Source of the DNA: an uncultured Erysipelotrichaceae bacterium
GTDB taxonomy: Bacteria > Bacillota_I > Bacilli_A > Erysipelotrichales > Erysipelotrichaceae
Assembly (NCBI GenBank): GCA_946621045.1
Contig: CAMOOA010000050.1
Coordinates: 1-8,067 of the forward strand
Direction: 5' to 3'
DNA: 8,067 nucleotides
Shown: one piece after another, positions 6,930 to 8,067 of the stretch
How the letters are laid out: each line of letters starts with the position of its first letter
Position numbering within the stretch: position 1 is the first letter of the stretch
The notes under the pieces: model-generated
Databases searched by the model: none
What the model was told of the DNA's origin: nothing
Seen by the model: only the letters and a program-made list of their open reading frames with translations
Program-made: the position numbers and the translations under genes

Positions 6930-7790
6930 ATGGAAGAATTTCTTGCGTTCGGTGAAGAATACTTTGAAAACGGACTGGCAGTATTTGCGGTGCGTTCCGT
7001 ACTGCTTTATTTCTTCGGACTGGTTGTCACAAAAATGATCCGCAAATCGATTCGGAAGGAAGTGCTTGTGCGCGGCGACAATGCGCGGACGCCGATCCAG
7101 TTTATCGGCAATGTGATTGTCGCGCTCATCTGGGCGGTCGTGCTGTTTCTGATCCTCAATGATGTCCGCTTCCTGGCGGGAATCGGCCGGGCGATCCTCG
7201 GCGCCACCTCTCTGATTGCGGTCATTGTCACCTTTGCGGCACAGGAGGCGTTCTCCAATCTGATCGCCGGATTCTTTCTGGCACTGTATCAGCCGTTCCG
7301 GCTGGGCGATCTGATCAAGCTTTCGGAAAAGGATATCAACGGAACGGTAATGGAAATCACCCTGCGGCATACGATTATCCGGACGTATGACGGAACCCAG
7401 GTTGTCATTCCGAATTCGATCATGAACTCGCAGATCGTTGAAAACAAGCGGACGGAAAACAATCTCTTCTCCCGGCAGATCGTTCTGTCGGTTGCCTATG
7501 ATACGGATATCGACCGGGCAAAGGAGGTATTGATCAAAGCGGTTTCGGAAACGGAAGGCTTTGTCGATCCGCGCACGGAAGAACAGAAACGGGCAGGGGA
7601 ACCGCCGGTAAGCGTCGTGGTGTCGGACTTCCTTGACTCCGGTATTGAACTGCGCTTCCGCGTCTATACGCGCACCAGTGAGGAACATTACGCATTAAAC
7701 GGAAAGGTGCGGGAAAACATCCTGCGCGCATTCCGCGAAAACGGCATTGAGATCCCGTACCCGGTCCGGGTCGTGGAACTCCGTAAATGA
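6930..7790 (+). CDS. Small-conductance mechanosensitive channel, MscS family
   Basis: Membrane channel that opens under membrane tension and releases solutes on osmotic downshock; 286 residues, the same length as the minimal E. coli MscS. Three membrane helices are visible at about residues 15-36, 55-78 and 85-120. The pore helix continues into the signature FAAQEAFSNLIAGFFLALYQPFRLGD (positions 102-127), followed by the beta domain (NGTVMEITLRHTIIRTYDGTQVVIPNS) and an alpha/beta domain ending in GIEIPYPVRVVEL. The start follows AAGGAGG by 4 bases. By my alignment, the position of E. coli Gly113 is Glu106 here. It is the last gene of the 2667-7790 cluster. No intrinsic terminator follows: the only nearby inverted repeat, GAAAACATTTTC, is too weak. 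Family assignment is secure; physiological triggering is inferred from the family. Confidence 0.94.
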   Translation: MEEFLAFGEEYFENGLAVFAVRSVLLYFFGLVVTKMIRKSIRKEVLVRGDNARTPIQFIGNVIVALIWAVVLFLILNDVRFLAGIGRAILGATSLIAVIVTFAAQEAFSNLIAGFFLALYQPFRLGDLIKLSEKDINGTVMEITLRHTIIRTYDGTQVVIPNSIMNSQIVENKRTENNLFSRQIVLSVAYDTDIDRAKEVLIKAVSETEGFVDPRTEEQKRAGEPPVSVVVSDFLDSGIELRFRVYTRTSEEHYALNGKVRENILRAFRENGIEIPYPVRVVELRK

Positions 7791-7800
7791 AAACATTTTC
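7791..7800. repeat. AAACATTTTC copy 1
   Basis: Ten-base direct repeat directly after the MscS stop codon. With the two preceding bases it reads GAAAACATTTTC, a 5-bp inverted repeat about CA. The identical 10-mer recurs at 7888-7897. ATTTTCA also occurs at 7795, 7814 and 7825 in this AT-rich gap. It may be regulator sites or simple AT-rich sequence. Confidence 0.4.
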
Positions 7801-7851
7801 ATAAGATTTATTTATTTTCACGTTATTTTCATGATTTCACCCGGTTTTTGA

Positions 7852-7879
7852 TTGAAGATTTCCTGCATTACGGTACAAT
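7852..7879 (+). promoter_or_regulatory. Sigma-A-type promoter of the 33-codon ORF
   Basis: TTGAAG (7852-7857) and TACAAT (7874-7879) are separated by 16 bases, with AT-rich sequence rich in ATTTTCA upstream (7795-7840) that could act as an UP-like element. The predicted transcription start is near 7886, giving a 5' leader of about 36 nt. An alternative -35, TTGATT at 7848-7853, has a less suitable 20-base spacing. Confidence 0.7.
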
Positions 7880-7887
7880 GTGGGTAG

Positions 7888-7897
7888 AAACATTTTC
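7888..7897. repeat. AAACATTTTC copy 2, at the transcription start
   Basis: Second copy of the 10-mer found at 7791-7800, placed about +2 to +11 relative to the predicted start of the short transcript. Preceded by G it forms GAAACATTTTC, a partial inverted repeat. A protein bound here would block initiation, but the motif is AT-rich and short, so chance is possible. Confidence 0.4.
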
Positions 7898-7921
7898 GGA
7901 TTAGAACGGAGTTGAATTATC

Positions 7922-8023
7922 ATGTACTACGTCGGCAAGGCACGTCCTTTTTATGCACAGCACAAAGGTGAAGGAGCAGTTCTTTTCGGCGGGGTTGTGG
8001 TTTCGACAAGTTATGCTTTTTGA
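7922..8023 (+). CDS. Putative 33-residue small protein or leader peptide
   Basis: Short ORF starting MYYVGKARPF and ending STSYAF. It has GGAG at 7908-7911 (10-base spacer to the ATG), a good promoter and a terminator that begins at the last base of its stop codon. The peptide is rich in aromatic residues (4 Tyr and 3 Phe of 33). It has a basic first half and a mildly hydrophobic second half (AVLFGGVVV), too short for a confident membrane helix. I do not recognise it. It could be a real small protein, an attenuation leader for a gene beyond 8067, or an accidental ORF on a small regulatory RNA of about 165 nt. The independent promoter, ribosome site and terminator are the evidence that something is expressed here. 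Confidence 0.45.
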   Translation: MYYVGKARPFYAQHKGEGAVLFGGVVVSTSYAF

Positions 8024-8050
8024 GATGGAACGTATGCGTCCATCTTTTTT
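8023..8050 (+). terminator. Intrinsic terminator (or attenuator) after the 33-codon ORF
   Basis: AGATGGA (8023-8029) pairs with TCCATCT (8039-8045). Two further C-G pairs lie inside after a bulged A at 8030, with a TATG loop. A run of six T ends at 8050. The stem starts with the last base of the TGA stop codon, so a ribosome terminating there would cover the 5' arm, an arrangement that permits translation-dependent read-through. Only 17 bases follow before the window ends, and I see nothing definable in them. Confidence 0.85.
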
Positions 8051-8067
8051 GTTCATCCGTTTCAAAG

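Noticed and set aside
6186..7688. 500-codon open frame on the minus strand across the YgjP-like and MscS genes
   Set aside because: It lies opposite genes with unmistakable family motifs, spans gene boundaries, its predicted protein has no recognisable domain and is full of Arg, His and Cys, and no ribosome site is evident. It is a codon-bias shadow.
7789..7800. GAAAACATTTTC as a terminator for the MscS operon
   Set aside because: The 5-bp A/T stem would leave a 2-base loop and there is no following T run, so it would not fold as a terminator.

Overview
The window looks like chromosomal DNA from a moderately GC-rich Firmicutes (Bacillota) bacterium, probably gut-associated. The reasons are strong AGGAGG-type ribosome sites, intrinsic terminators with long T tracts, a BgaA-type secreted GH2 beta-galactosidase paired with a ROK kinase, and a giant Leu/Gly heptad-repeat protein of a kind I associate with gut Firmicutes. 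Erysipelotrichia would fit, but the sequence alone does not settle the family. All convincing genes are on the + strand. I see no tRNA, rRNA, CRISPR array, insertion sequence or attachment site.

Layout. Bases 1-2555 hold the 3' part of a long extracellular-type protein. It has two blocks of about 23 and 24 xxxLxxG heptads separated by a coiled coil with two Pro/Glu-rich hinges. A strong intrinsic terminator (2576-2607) closes it. A 15-base perfect palindrome (2617-2631) and an extended -10 element (2651-2659) follow. They lie directly in front of a GTG start at 2667 that has no usable Shine-Dalgarno site, so the message may be leaderless.

Four tightly packed genes then run from 2667 to 7790: a secreted GH2 beta-galactosidase-like enzyme, a ROK-family sugar kinase (ATGA overlap), a YgjP/DUF45-type HExxH protein (4-base gap) and a small MscS-type mechanosensitive channel (9-base gap). 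The first two make sense together: glycoside cleavage outside the cell, then phosphorylation of a released sugar inside. The last two look like housekeeping or stress genes carried on the same transcript.

Bases 7791-7921 are AT-rich, with repeated ATTTTCA motifs and a good sigma-A-type promoter. This drives a very short unit of about 165 nt: a ribosome site, a 33-codon ORF and a terminator whose stem begins in the ORF stop codon. This could be a small protein gene, a leader/attenuator for a gene beyond the window, or a small RNA. It is the least explained element here.
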